This document shows positions 18,322-26,932 of a DNA stretch of 64,000 bases, in pieces. The translations under genes were made by a program, and so were the position numbers. This DNA comes from an uncultured Paracoccaceae bacterium (GTDB lineage: Bacteria; Pseudomonadota; Alphaproteobacteria; Rhodobacterales; Rhodobacteraceae): contig CANMTD010000001.1 of the NCBI GenBank assembly GCA_947500775.1, positions 806,001 through 870,000 on the forward strand. The letters run 5' to 3'. Within the stretch, counting starts at the first letter, position 1. Every line of letters starts with the position of its first letter. The notes beneath the pieces were generated by a model. That model was not told the DNA's origin. It did not search any database and saw only the letters and a list, made by a program, of their open reading frames with translations.

Positions 18322-19533
18322 TCAGTCGCCCGCACGCAGGCGGATATGCGCCATGATCTGCCCATGATCCGAGGCGAGCTTGTTATAGGGCGCCTCGGCG
18401 TGGCTGCCGTCGGTCAGGTGGTCGTTGAACACGCTGAAATAGTCCATCTCGCCGATACGGTCGTCATTGTCGGGATGGAAATGCCGCGACATGTAAATCT
18501 GGTCGATGCTTTCATAAACCCCGCCAAAGGCCGAGGTGTAGACCATGTCGCGCAGGGATTTGCGCACGAACAGCTTTTCGGCGGAATGCAGGCGGACGTC
18601 GTTGACGGCCTTTGTGATCGCCTTGTTTTCCTCGGCGCTGTAGCGGTCGTTATAGCTTTCGGCGTCATGGCGCAGCATCCAGCCATAGTTCTTGAACGGC
18701 ACTTCGCCTGCGATGATTTCCGAACTGACCGCATGTTCGCCATCGTTGAAATCGCCCAGCACCATGACCGGGCGGCCAAGGCTCAGCTCGGCCAGAATGG
18801 CGCGGCGCAGCACCCAGGCTTCGGCCATCCGGCGCACGGCGGCGCGCAGGGACCCCATGGCGCGGCCGATGGGGTCGTAACGGGTCAGATCCTGTTCGGG
18901 GGCATAGGGGGCGCCCGCCGGTTTGATATATTCGCCCAGCTTGGATTTCAGGTGACAGTTGAACACGGTCACCACCTGATCGCCCACCGGAATGCGCACT
19001 TTCAGGATCGGGCGCGACAGGCGGTGCAGGCGGAACGATCCGGCGGAATCGTCTGGTTCCAGCCCGCGCAGGGGTTGAAAGGGAACGTCCAGCGGGCGTT
19101 CCAGATCCTGAATGATTTCAGGAGGTTCCGCAAAGCCCAGCCGCGACAGGATCGCCACGCCCGGCCGCCGCTGGCCCGGCACCCCGCCATCGGCGGCATT
19201 GGGGGCAAAGGCCAGTGCGGCGTTGGTATAGGGCGTCACGCCCAGTTTCCGGAAGATCGCCTTTTTATGATAGCGTTTGGATTTATCGGGCAATGTAGCG
19301 GCGTTCAGCGCGGCCCCGCGCGCGTCGGTTTCGGCGATGACGGCGCGCAGGGCGTCCTCTTCGAAAATCTCCTGAAAGCCGACGATATCGGCATCCATCG
19401 TCAACAGTTGATCGGCCAGCCAATCCTCTTTCCAGGCGTATTCCTCGGGGGTGTAGCTTTGGAATTCGTAGTATTCCTTATCCGGCCCGATCAGGTTCTT
19501 GACGTTGAAACTGGCAATCGTGAAGTCGGTCAT
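18322..19533 (-). CDS. Endonuclease/exonuclease/phosphatase (EEP) family protein
   Basis: This 403-residue protein has the EEP fold motifs: N-terminal ASFNVKNL, catalytic QEIF (IVGFQEIFEEDAL), VLGDFNDGEH with the metal-binding Asp and Asn, and C-terminal SDHGQI. There is no signal peptide. EEP enzymes cleave phosphodiesters in nucleic acids, lipids or small molecules. The metabolic neighbours favour a small-molecule or nucleotide substrate, but this is inference. It overlaps the upstream lyase gene by four bases. Confidence 0.85.
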   Translation of the reverse strand: MTDFTIASFNVKNLIGPDKEYYEFQSYTPEEYAWKEDWLADQLLTMDADIVGFQEIFEEDALRAVIAETDARGAALNAATLPDKSKRYHKKAIFRKLGVTPYTNAALAFAPNAADGGVPGQRRPGVAILSRLGFAEPPEIIQDLERPLDVPFQPLRGLEPDDSAGSFRLHRLSRPILKVRIPVGDQVVTVFNCHLKSKLGEYIKPAGAPYAPEQDLTRYDPIGRAMGSLRAAVRRMAEAWVLRRAILAELSLGRPVMVLGDFNDGEHAVSSEIIAGEVPFKNYGWMLRHDAESYNDRYSAEENKAITKAVNDVRLHSAEKLFVRKSLRDMVYTSAFGGVYESIDQIYMSRHFHPDNDDRIGEMDYFSVFNDHLTDGSHAEAPYNKLASDHGQIMAHIRLRAGD

Positions 19534-20513
19534 CCCGCATCTCCGTACTGTTCAAGGGCCTGCCTGAAAACACCGGCATCGACATTCCCGCCCGACGCCA
19601 CCGCGATCACCGCGTCGCCGGTGATCTGGTCGGGGTGGTAGAGGGCCGCGGCCAGCGCCACGGCCCCGCCCGGTTCGACCACGATCTTCAGCCGGTTGAA
19701 GGCGGCGGCCATGGCGCGCAGGGCCTGATCTTCGGTGACCACCAGACCGGGGCCGCACAGCTGTTTCATGATCGGAAAGGTGATATTGCCCGGTTGCGGC
19801 GTGATGATCGCGTCGCACAGCGATCCGCTCAGCCGGTCGTTCTGTTCGATCTGCCCGCTGCGCAGCGACCGGGCCACATCGTCGAACCCCTGCGGTTCTG
19901 CCGGGCGCGCGTGCAACCCCGGCGCGTGTTTTTCCAGCGCCAGCGCAATGCCCGAGGTCAGCCCGCCCCCGCCACAACACACCAGCACATCGGCCTGTTC
20001 GATGCCTTCGGCGCGCGCCTGTTCGGCAATCTCCAGCCCGGTGGTGCCCTGACCCGCGATCACCTGCGGTTCGTCATAGGGGCGGATCAGGGTCAGGCCG
20101 CGGTCCTGCGCGATCTTGCCGCCGATCTCTTCGCGGTTTTCGCCGCTCGCGCGGTCGTACAGCACCACCTCGGCCCCCATGGCGCGGGTGTTGTCGATCT
20201 TCATCCGGGGCGCATCCGCTGGCATCACGATCACCGCCGCGACCCCGTGCAGCTTTGCCGCCATCGCCACGCCCTGCGCATGGTTGCCCGAGGAAAAGGC
20301 GATGACGCCGCCCGCGCGCTGGTCCGGCGACAGGGACGAGATCGCCGACCAGCCGCCGCGAAACTTGAACGATCCGGTGTGTTGCAGGCATTCGGGTTTC
20401 ACCAGCACCCGCCGCCCGGCAATGTCATCCAGAAAGGGCGAGGACAGCAATGGCGTGCGGCGGACGTGGCCCTTCAGGCGCTGGGCGGCGGCCTCGATCA
20501 TGTCAATGTTCAA
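19530..20513 (-). CDS. Threonine/serine dehydratase-like PLP lyase
   Basis: This 327-residue fold-type II PLP enzyme has K50 in TGSFKFRGG, the SSGNHAQG motif, and the glycine loop CCGGGGLTSGIALA. It has no ACT domain. It fits the catabolic threonine/serine dehydratase, serine racemase and hydroxyaspartate dehydratase group. It lies within the hydrolase operon with ATGA overlaps on both sides, suggesting it deaminates an amino-acid intermediate of that pathway. It is only distantly similar to the tRNA-linked lyase at 8.9 kb. Confidence 0.86.
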   Translation of the reverse strand: MNIDMIEAAAQRLKGHVRRTPLLSSPFLDDIAGRRVLVKPECLQHTGSFKFRGGWSAISSLSPDQRAGGVIAFSSGNHAQGVAMAAKLHGVAAVIVMPADAPRMKIDNTRAMGAEVVLYDRASGENREEIGGKIAQDRGLTLIRPYDEPQVIAGQGTTGLEIAEQARAEGIEQADVLVCCGGGGLTSGIALALEKHAPGLHARPAEPQGFDDVARSLRSGQIEQNDRLSGSLCDAIITPQPGNITFPIMKQLCGPGLVVTEDQALRAMAAAFNRLKIVVEPGGAVALAAALYHPDQITGDAVIAVASGGNVDAGVFRQALEQYGDAG

Positions 20514-21334
20514 CGAAACTTCTCCAGAAATGCGTGGATCGCGGTCAGGCTTTCGGGTTCATCCAGAAACGGGATATGGGCGCGGTCGGGGACCTGAGCG
20601 AATATCATGTCGGGGCGGCGGCGGCGCATTTCATCGGCGGTTTCGGGCGACAAAAGGTCCGAGTTCGCCCCCCGGATCAGCGCCACGGGTTTGCCCGCCA
20701 GCGCATCGAACAGCGGCCACAGGTCCTGGGGGGCGCCTTCGAACGCGGCCAGAAACGCCTGCCGCAACGCCGGGTCATAGGTCAGCGCAAGCCCGGTATC
20801 GGTTTCGATGTAATGACGCTCGACCTCTTCGCGCCAGCGGCTTGGCGGGACATTGGCAAAGCCGGGCATATGCGCGGGCAGGGCGGCGGCAGCGGTGGCA
20901 TGATCGGGGGCGGTGGGCGTGTGGCCGACATAGTCGAAGATGCGCTCCAGCCCGGCCTGCGCAATCTCGGGGCCGACATCGTTCAGGCACAGGCCCGCCA
21001 CGCGATCAGGCGCGGTGGCGGCCAGCAACATGCCGATCAACCCGCCGCGCGAGGTGCCCAGAATGGGCACGCTGTCCAGCCCCAGATGGTCCAGCAGGGC
21101 CAGCACATCGCGCGCCTCTTGCGGGACGGTATAGGTGTCGGCGCCCGACCAGCCCGATCTGCCGCGCCCGCGATAATCCATCCGGATCAGGCGCACCCCG
21201 GGCAGATGCGGCGCCAGATAGTCGAAATCCCGACCCGTGCGGGTCAGCCCGGCCAGACACAACAGCGGCGACCCCGCGCCGCTGTCGTCATAGGCAATCG
21301 ATGTGCCGTCCTCTGCCGTGAAAGTATCGGTCAT
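20510..21334 (-). CDS. Alpha/beta hydrolase
   Basis: This 274-residue hydrolase has MDYRGRGRSGW after strand 4, nucleophile S95 in G-T-S-R-G-G, an Asp in a late 'IRGANSDLLS' turn and His in DRAHIPFLDEP. I shortened the reading to the ATG at 21332-21334, which overlaps the HAD gene stop as ATGA. It is the first of three alpha/beta hydrolases in this operon. The chemistry cannot be specified further. Confidence 0.85.
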   Translation of the reverse strand: MTDTFTAEDGTSIAYDDSGAGSPLLCLAGLTRTGRDFDYLAPHLPGVRLIRMDYRGRGRSGWSGADTYTVPQEARDVLALLDHLGLDSVPILGTSRGGLIGMLLAATAPDRVAGLCLNDVGPEIAQAGLERIFDYVGHTPTAPDHATAAAALPAHMPGFANVPPSRWREEVERHYIETDTGLALTYDPALRQAFLAAFEGAPQDLWPLFDALAGKPVALIRGANSDLLSPETADEMRRRRPDMIFAQVPDRAHIPFLDEPESLTAIHAFLEKFR

Positions 21335-22017
21335 GACCGGGCGGCCAGATCGGGGATGGTGGTCAGATCCGTCAACTGATGGGCGGGCACCCATGGCAGG
21401 CGGTCCATCGGTTCGCCGCCGCGGTTGACCCATGCGGTGGTAAAGCCGAACCCGGTGGCACAGCCCGCGTCCCAGCCGTTGGATGAGACAAACAGAACCT
21501 CACCCCGGGCACAGCCAAAGCGCTGTTCGACCAGCGCATAGACCGCATCCGCCGGTTTGAAGATGCCGACGCTTTCGACCGACAGCACATCGTCCAGCAC
21601 GTCGCCGATATCCGCCGATTGCACGGCGCCTTGCAACATGTCGGGCGATCCGTTGGACAGGATCGCGGTGTTCATACCGGCCTGTTTCAGGCGCGACAGC
21701 ATGGCGGGCACCTCTGGATAGGCCGACAGTTCCCAATAGAGCGCCAGCAGCCGTTCGCGCAGGGCCGGGTCCGACAGGCCGCTGGCCTCCATCGCCCAGT
21801 CCAGCCCGTTCTGCGTGACCTCCCAGAAATCGGTATGCGCGCCCGTCACCGCCCGCAGCCACGTGTATTGCAACTGTTTCTGACGCCAGTCCCCGGCCAG
21901 TTTCTGCCAGCAGTCGGCCAGTTGCGCATGACCCGGTTCGGCGGCGGCCTGCCGGGCGGCGGCGGTCACGTCGAACAGGGTCCCATAGGCATCGAAAACG
22001 CAGGTGGTAATGGTCAT
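21331..22017 (-). CDS. Haloacid dehalogenase type II (HAD family)
   Basis: This 228-residue HAD hydrolase has nucleophile D9 in VFDAYGTLFD, motif II 'ILSNGSP', and the type II haloacid dehalogenase segments 'YPEVPAMLSRLKQAG' and 'FVSSNGWDAGCATGFGF' (SSN-x-WD). This set is diagnostic of L-2-haloacid dehalogenases, which hydrolyse 2-haloacids to hydroxy acids. The start at 22015-22017 follows GGGAG. It is the promoter-proximal gene of the minus-strand operon running to about 13.2 kb. Confidence 0.88.
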   Translation of the reverse strand: MTITTCVFDAYGTLFDVTAAARQAAAEPGHAQLADCWQKLAGDWRQKQLQYTWLRAVTGAHTDFWEVTQNGLDWAMEASGLSDPALRERLLALYWELSAYPEVPAMLSRLKQAGMNTAILSNGSPDMLQGAVQSADIGDVLDDVLSVESVGIFKPADAVYALVEQRFGCARGEVLFVSSNGWDAGCATGFGFTTAWVNRGGEPMDRLPWVPAHQLTDLTTIPDLAARS

Positions 22018-22221
22018 GGCATTCTCCCTTGCGCGGCAGAGTGGCACAGGCCGGGGCAGGGGGAAAGGCCCCCATTGTGCCGTTACAATCACAAAGATGG
22101 CGGCACCCGGACCAAGGGTTTACTTCGCAAACACGCTCTGCCATTTTCGATGCCCAAAGAGCACCTGCGTCGCGCGCGTGGCCTCTGAAACCCATTCCGA
22201 CCCTTGCGAGAGAGAGAGACG

Positions 22222-22656
22222 ATGACCCAGGTTACTTCGGGCGACACCGTGCGCCTTCACTATACCGGCACGCTGACAGACGGCACCACCTTCGACAGCT
22301 CCGATGGGCGCGACCCGCTGGAATTCGTGGTCGGATCGGGCCAGGTGATTGCCGGGCTGGACAAGGCCATTCCGGGGATGAGCGTGGGCGACACGAAAAC
22401 CGTGACCGTGCCCGCGGACGAAGCTTACGGCGCCCACCACCCCGAGGCGCGCCAATCCGTGCCCCGCGATCAGTTCCCCGATGATATCCCGGTCGAGGTC
22501 GGCATGCGGCTGGAACTGCGGACCCCACAGGGTCAGACGATGCCGGTGGTCGTGGCCGAAGTGGCCGAGGACAGCGTCGTGCTGGACGCCAACCACCCGC
22601 TGGCGGGCAAGGACCTGACCTTCGCGATCGAACTGGTCGAGATCAAATCCGCATAG
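22222..22656 (+). CDS. FKBP-type peptidyl-prolyl isomerase, SlyD-like
   Basis: This 144-residue protein has the FKBP opening 'GDTVRLHYTGTLTDGTTFDSS', the 'GSGQVIAGLDKAIPGMSVGD' active-site segment, and an inserted flap (DEAYGAHHPEARQSVPRDQFPDD...) as in SlyD. It lacks the long histidine-rich metal-binding tail of E. coli SlyD. It is cytosolic and assists proline isomerisation and folding. I used the ATG at 22222, which follows GAGAGAGAGACG. A strong hairpin follows the gene. Confidence 0.93.
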   Translation: MTQVTSGDTVRLHYTGTLTDGTTFDSSDGRDPLEFVVGSGQVIAGLDKAIPGMSVGDTKTVTVPADEAYGAHHPEARQSVPRDQFPDDIPVEVGMRLELRTPQGQTMPVVVAEVAEDSVVLDANHPLAGKDLTFAIELVEIKSA

Positions 22657-22690
22657 CCCTGTGGATGTTATCTAAGTTGTGGTAAATACC

Positions 22691-22722
22691 CGTGCCCGAA
22701 CCGTCCCTACGGTTTGGGCACG
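22691..22722 (+). terminator. Hairpin terminator after the FKBP gene
   Basis: CGTGCCCGAACCG pairs with CGGTTTGGGCACG around a TCCCTA loop: 13 base pairs with a single G-T. Only a short T-run follows, so the termination mechanism is inferred from stem strength and position. Confidence 0.7.
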
Positions 22723-22815
22723 ACGTTTCCGGTCATGGGCTGGATCAGTCTAAAGTGGTCATCCAAGAATGATCTCACATGTCTAGATTTAGCCCCTTTT
22801 TTGCAAAATTTCACC

Positions 22816-23580
22816 CTAGACGAATGAGTTGAGAAAATCCCAAATAAATCCTGATTTCAGGATGTAGCAATGCGATTTACCAGACCTAACGATCATTCCT
22901 CCCAGAAAAACTCGAGGTTCTCCGCGTACCAGCTGAACAACAAACGCGGGGCCACCGCTGAGCCCATCGGGATCGAAATCAAGCGCTTGAATGAACTTCA
23001 GCTTTACGAGTGCAGGGTCTGAGGGTTGACTATCTGGCTCAGCAATCAAGATTCGCAGAACGGTTCCGAGGTGGTTCTTGTCTTCCAGTTCGTACTTTTG
23101 ATCTTCGAAGGGAAACCCCGCAACAATAAATGCAAAAATATTTGAGTTAGGGGTATCAGGCGGAACTTGTTCAAACTTGAAAAAATTCTTGCTCAGTACT
23201 GGGTATTTGGAGGCAGGTTCCAAGAAATTAAAAGCCGCTACATCGTAGGCGTCTGATACTTGGGTGTGTTCTCCTTTGTTGAATGTTCGCGACCCCGATG
23301 AGGTAATCAAACTGCTTCCGTCCTCTAGCAACACTCCAACGTCTTTCAGTTCGCAATCTCGGAGTTGGTGCTTGCTGCAAACTAACATCGGCTTTCCGGA
23401 GTGGATCAATCCTATGGAGGAACCTAGGAGGCTAATCTTGTGGACTTCATCGTGCGTCCAAACTGTGAGGGGGGACGCAAATTTTCCGAGATGTGACTCA
23501 AGTGAACCCGCAGGAACAAGTAGGGATCCGACACGTACGCTTGTGTCCAAGATCATCTCCATGAGCGGTTTTCTAGCCAT
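22816..23580 (-). CDS. Orphan trypsin-fold serine protease-like protein
   Basis: This 254-residue protein is not obviously similar to known bacterial housekeeping proteases, but shows a plausible chymotrypsin-fold triad in the right order. H71 lies in LVCSKHQL, D113 in AYDVAAFNF, and S208 in DGLSGGPAF (G-x-S-G-G-P). It has no signal peptide and no PDZ domain, so it may act in the cytoplasm. The gene is clearly AT-richer than the flanking slyD-like and fabI genes, which indicates recent acquisition. The start is uncertain (ATG at 23580 or at an internal Met). No partner gene is adjacent. Confidence 0.68.
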   Translation of the reverse strand: MARKPLMEMILDTSVRVGSLLVPAGSLESHLGKFASPLTVWTHDEVHKISLLGSSIGLIHSGKPMLVCSKHQLRDCELKDVGVLLEDGSSLITSSGSRTFNKGEHTQVSDAYDVAAFNFLEPASKYPVLSKNFFKFEQVPPDTPNSNIFAFIVAGFPFEDQKYELEDKNHLGTVLRILIAEPDSQPSDPALVKLKFIQALDFDPDGLSGGPAFVVQLVRGEPRVFLGGMIVRSGKSHCYILKSGFIWDFLNSFV

Positions 23581-23755
23581 ACGATACGGGCCAATCTTGA
23601 CGATGAAACTCTATCTAGTAACTGATGATCGTCACAAAGGAACGTATTTTACCTAGCTTCCAGAGGAACTAGTTTTGGTGCTCAGTCTTGAGCTTGCAGC
23701 GAACGGCAGAAAATTTAGCGTAGCCATCACGACGACAAGCCATTTGCCCTATACC

Positions 23756-24544
23756 CTAGATATTCTCCGACTGCGGCATGCCCAGCACGTGATAGCCGCC
23801 GTCGACGGTGATGATCTCGCCCGTGGTGCAGGCGCCGAAGTCCGAGGCGAGGTAGACCGCCGTGCCGCCGATCGCCTCAAGCGTGGCATTGGCGCGCAGG
23901 GGGGCGTTTGCCTCGGTGTGGCGAAAGGTTTTGCGCGCGCCGCCGATCGCCGCCCCGGCCAGGGTTTTCATCGGGCCGGGGGAAATGGCGTTCACGCGGA
24001 TGCCGTCGGGGCCCAGATCGTTGGCCAGATAGCGCACAGCCGATTCCAGCGCCGCCTTGGCCACCCCCATGACGTTGTAGAACGGCGTGACCCGGTTCGA
24101 CCCCTGATAGGTCAGCGTCAGCACCGTGCCGCCATCGGGCATCAGTTCGGATGCGCGTTTGGCCACATCAATCAGCGAATAGCATGAAATGCTAAGCGAG
24201 TTCTTGAAGTTGTCGCGGCTGGTGTCGATGATCCGGCCGGTCAGTTCGTTCTTGTCGGAATAGGCGATGGCGTGCACCACGAAATCGATGCTGCCCCACG
24301 CGTCCTTCAGCCGGGCAAAGGCCGCGTCCATCGACGCGTCGTCGGTGACATCCACATCCACCATCAGGCTTGATCCCACGGATTCGGCCAGCGGCTGCAC
24401 CCGTTTGCCGAACGCCTCGCCCTGATAGCTGAACGCCAGTTCGGCGCCCTCGGCGGCCAGCGCCCTGGCGATCCCCCAAGCGATGGAACGCTCGTTGGCG
24501 ACCCCCATTACAAGGCCGCGTTTTCCGGTCATCAGGTCAGGCAT
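23756..24544 (-). CDS. fabI: Enoyl-[acyl-carrier-protein] reductase (NADH)
   Basis: FabI, 262 residues, reduces trans-2-enoyl-ACP in the final step of fatty acid elongation. It shows the SDR nucleotide motif GVANERSIAWGIA and the divergent catalytic pair Y-x6-K in YNVMGVAKAALES. The 'SPGPMKTLAGAAI' substrate loop characteristic of FabI is also present. The gene lies 6 bases downstream of fabB and completes the fabA-fabB-fabI set for unsaturated fatty acid synthesis. This is the triclosan-target class of reductase. Confidence 0.96.
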   Translation of the reverse strand: MPDLMTGKRGLVMGVANERSIAWGIARALAAEGAELAFSYQGEAFGKRVQPLAESVGSSLMVDVDVTDDASMDAAFARLKDAWGSIDFVVHAIAYSDKNELTGRIIDTSRDNFKNSLSISCYSLIDVAKRASELMPDGGTVLTLTYQGSNRVTPFYNVMGVAKAALESAVRYLANDLGPDGIRVNAISPGPMKTLAGAAIGGARKTFRHTEANAPLRANATLEAIGGTAVYLASDFGACTTGEIITVDGGYHVLGMPQSENI

Positions 24545-24550
24545 GAAGTG

Positions 24551-25780
24551 TCATCCGTGATATTTGCTTAGCAACATCGACCCGTTGGTGCCGCCAAAGC
24601 CGAAGCTGTTGGTCATCACCGTATCCAGCCCGGCGTTGTCGACGCGGGTGGTGGCGATTTCGGCGGGGTCAAGCGCGGGGTCCAGGGTTTCGACGTTGAT
24701 CGAAGGCGTGATGAAATCATGTTCCAGCATCAGCAGGCAATAGACCGCCTCTTGGGCGCCGGTGGCCCCCTGGCTGTGGCCGGTCATGGATTTGGTCGAA
24801 CTGATCGGCGGGGTGCTGCCCTGACCGAATACGCGGCGCACGGCCTCGACCTCGCCCACGTCGCCCACGGGGGTGGATGTGCCATGGGCGTTGATATAGC
24901 CGACCTTGCGGTCCGGGTTCAGCGTGTCCAGCGCAAGGCGCATGGCGCGTTCGCCGCCTTCGCCCGATGGGGCAACCATGTCGTGCCCGTCCGAGGTGGC
25001 GGCATAGCCGGTCACCTCGGCGTAAATCTTGGCGCCGCGGGCCTTGGCGTGTTCCAGTTCCTCAAGCACCAGCATGCCGCCGCCGCCGCCGATCACGAAC
25101 CCGTCGCGATCCGCGTCAAAGGCGCGCGAGGCGCGGGTGGGCGTGTCGTTATACTTGCTGCTCATGGCGCCCATGGCGTCGAACAGGCACGACAGGGTCC
25201 AGTCCAGTTCCTCGGCGCCGCCGGCGAACATGACGTCCTGCTTGCCCAGCATGATCTGTTCGGCGGCATTGCCGATGCAATGCAGCGAGGTCGAGCAGGC
25301 CGAGGTGATGGAATAGTTGATGCCCTTGATCTTATAGGCCGTCGACAGGTTGGCCGAGATCGTCGAGGACATGCATTTGGGCACGGCAAAGGGGCCGATG
25401 CGTTTTGTGGCCCCGGTGCTGAGCACGGTCTGATGCGCCGCGAACATCGCGCTGGTCGACGGGCCGCCCGATCCGGCCACAAGGCCGGTGCGCGGGTTGA
25501 CGATATCGGTTTCCTCCAGCCCCGCATCGGCGATGGCCTGACCCATGGCGATATAGGCATAGGCCGCCCCCGGACCCATGAACCGCAGGGTGCGTTTTTC
25601 GACATGTTCAGTGACGTCCAGATCGACGGTCCCCGCGATCTGGCTGCGGAACCCGTGTTCGATCATCGCCTCGTTGGCGGTGATGCCGGACTTGCCCGCC
25701 TGCAACGAGGCAAGCACCTCATCGGCGTTGTTCCCGATCGAGGATACGATCCCGATCCCTGTGACTACGACGCGGCGCAT
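24551..25780 (-). CDS. fabB: 3-oxoacyl-ACP synthase I
   Basis: This 409-residue condensing enzyme of the FabB branch has the Cys-His-His triad: [18 protein letters not shown] and [10 protein letters not shown]. The opening '[15 protein letters not shown]' and the overall size fit KAS I rather than KAS II. It elongates cis-3-decenoyl-ACP, the committed step towards monounsaturated fatty acids, working with FabA directly upstream (35-base gap). AGGAGA precedes the ATG. Confidence 0.96.
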   Translation of the reverse strand: MRRVVVTGIGIVSSIGNNADEVLASLQAGKSGITANEAMIEHGFRSQIAGTVDLDVTEHVEKRTLRFMGPGAAYAYIAMGQAIADAGLEETDIVNPRTGLVAGSGGPSTSAMFAAHQTVLSTGATKRIGPFAVPKCMSSTISANLSTAYKIKGINYSITSACSTSLHCIGNAAEQIMLGKQDVMFAGGAEELDWTLSCLFDAMGAMSSKYNDTPTRASRAFDADRDGFVIGGGGGMLVLEELEHAKARGAKIYAEVTGYAATSDGHDMVAPSGEGGERAMRLALDTLNPDRKVGYINAHGTSTPVGDVGEVEAVRRVFGQGSTPPISSTKSMTGHSQGATGAQEAVYCLLMLEHDFITPSINVETLDPALDPAEIATTRVDNAGLDTVMTNSFGFGGTNGSMLLSKYHG

Positions 25781-25815
25781 GGCGTCTCTCCTATACTTGG
25801 TGTCTGCGTCTGCCC

Positions 25816-26325
25816 TTAGGTTTCGGACAGGGCGACTTTCATATCCTTGACCAGATAGATGGTTTCGCCATCGGCCTCGACCCGGCCATCGGCCACGCCC
25901 ATCGTCAGGCGGCGGGTCTGGATCGCCTTGGTGAAATCAACGTAATAGGTCAGCATCTTGCGGTCGGGGCGGACCATGCCGGTCAGCTTGACCTCGCCCA
26001 CACCCAGTGCGTAACCGCGCCCCTGCCAGCCGCGCCAGCCCAGGTTGAACCCGGTCAGCTGCCACAATCCGTCCAGACCCAGACAGCCGGGCATGATCGG
26101 GTTGCCGGGGAAATGGCAGTCGAAGAACCACAGGTCGGGGGTGATGTCGAATTCCGCGACAACGTGACCTTTGCCGTGTTCGCCGCGATCGCCGCTGATA
26201 TCGGTGATCCGGTCCATCATCAGCATCGGCGGCGCGGGCAACTGCGCATTGCCGGGGCCGAACAATTCGCCACGCGCGCATTTCAACAGGTCGTCTTTGC
26301 CAAAACTACTCGGATAATCGGCCAT
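25816..26325 (-). CDS. fabA: 3-hydroxydecanoyl-ACP dehydratase/isomerase
   Basis: FabA, 169 residues, dehydrates 3-hydroxydecanoyl-ACP and isomerises the product to cis-3-decenoyl-ACP. The hot-dog-fold signature with the catalytic His is '[23 protein letters not shown]', and the second active-site Asp lies in the L-D-G-L segment. The start '[23 protein letters not shown]' is standard for the family. It is the first gene of fabA-fabB-fabI, divergent from irr across about 170 bases. Confidence 0.96.
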   Translation of the reverse strand: MADYPSSFGKDDLLKCARGELFGPGNAQLPAPPMLMMDRITDISGDRGEHGKGHVVAEFDITPDLWFFDCHFPGNPIMPGCLGLDGLWQLTGFNLGWRGWQGRGYALGVGEVKLTGMVRPDRKMLTYYVDFTKAIQTRRLTMGVADGRVEADGETIYLVKDMKVALSET

Positions 26326-26443
26326 TCAGCCTTGCCCCTTTTTCATCGTTCTCATGCTTCCCCCTCCCTGTAGCATCGCCGCCAATACCCATGCAATAGC
26401 GGGCGCCGTCACAGGCGCACCAGCCGGGTCAGGTGAAATTGAT

Positions 26444-26473
26444 TTGAAACCATGGGGCAGGGTGGCTTATATA
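26444..26473 (+). promoter_or_regulatory. Likely sigma-70-type promoter of irr
   Basis: TTGAAA at 26444-26449 is followed after 17 bases by TTATAT (or after 18 by TATATA). The predicted start of transcription falls near 26480, giving a leader of only about 25 bases before the irr ATG. Confidence 0.55.
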
Positions 26474-26504
26474 CAAGGCAGTGAAGGAAAACGAGCATGG
26501 CATC

Positions 26505-26924
26505 ATGACCCCCGAAACGATCAAACGCGGCTCTGATTGGCTGACAGGCGCAGGATTGCGCCCCACCCGGCAACGGGTGTCGCTGGCGGCGCTGCTGGTG
26601 GGCGATGGCAATGACCGGCATGTGACCGCCGAAAGCCTGTTCGCGGCCTCGACCGGGTCGGGTGAAAAAGTGTCGCTGGCCACGGTTTACAACACCCTGC
26701 GGGCGTTCTGCGATGCAGGGCTGATGCAAGAGGTGATGGTCGATGGCACCAAAAGCTATTTCGACACCAACACCCACGACCACCCGCATTTCTTCTGGGA
26801 AGACGATGGCAAGTTGACCGACGCCCCGGCCGAGCAGTTGAAGATCACCAAACTGCCCGATGCCCCCGAAGGGGCCGAGATTGCCAAGGTCGATGTGGTG
26901 ATCCGCCTGCGCAAGCGCGCCTAG
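26505..26924 (+). CDS. irr: Iron response regulator Irr (Fur family)
   Basis: This 139-residue Fur-superfamily regulator has winged-helix residues 'AGLRPTRQRVSLAALL' and the recognition region 'VSLATVYNTLRAFCDAGL'. The metal/heme-binding segment THDHPHFFWEDDG replaces the Fur zinc CxxC sites. Irr represses iron-using and activates iron-saving genes in rhizobia and Rhodobacterales when heme iron is low. No N-terminal heme motif with Cys-Pro is visible. I prefer the ATG at 26505, where the family starts, but a GTG at 26481 in frame is possible. A three-codon ORF ends on this ATG. Confidence 0.88.
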   Translation: MTPETIKRGSDWLTGAGLRPTRQRVSLAALLVGDGNDRHVTAESLFAASTGSGEKVSLATVYNTLRAFCDAGLMQEVMVDGTKSYFDTNTHDHPHFFWEDDGKLTDAPAEQLKITKLPDAPEGAEIAKVDVVIRLRKRA

Positions 26925-26932
26925 GTTCCCCG

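Noticed and set aside
17386-19641. 751-codon plus-strand frame opposite the hydrolase and EEP genes
   Set aside because: It runs antisense through two genes and has the Arg/Gly/His-rich composition of a shadow.
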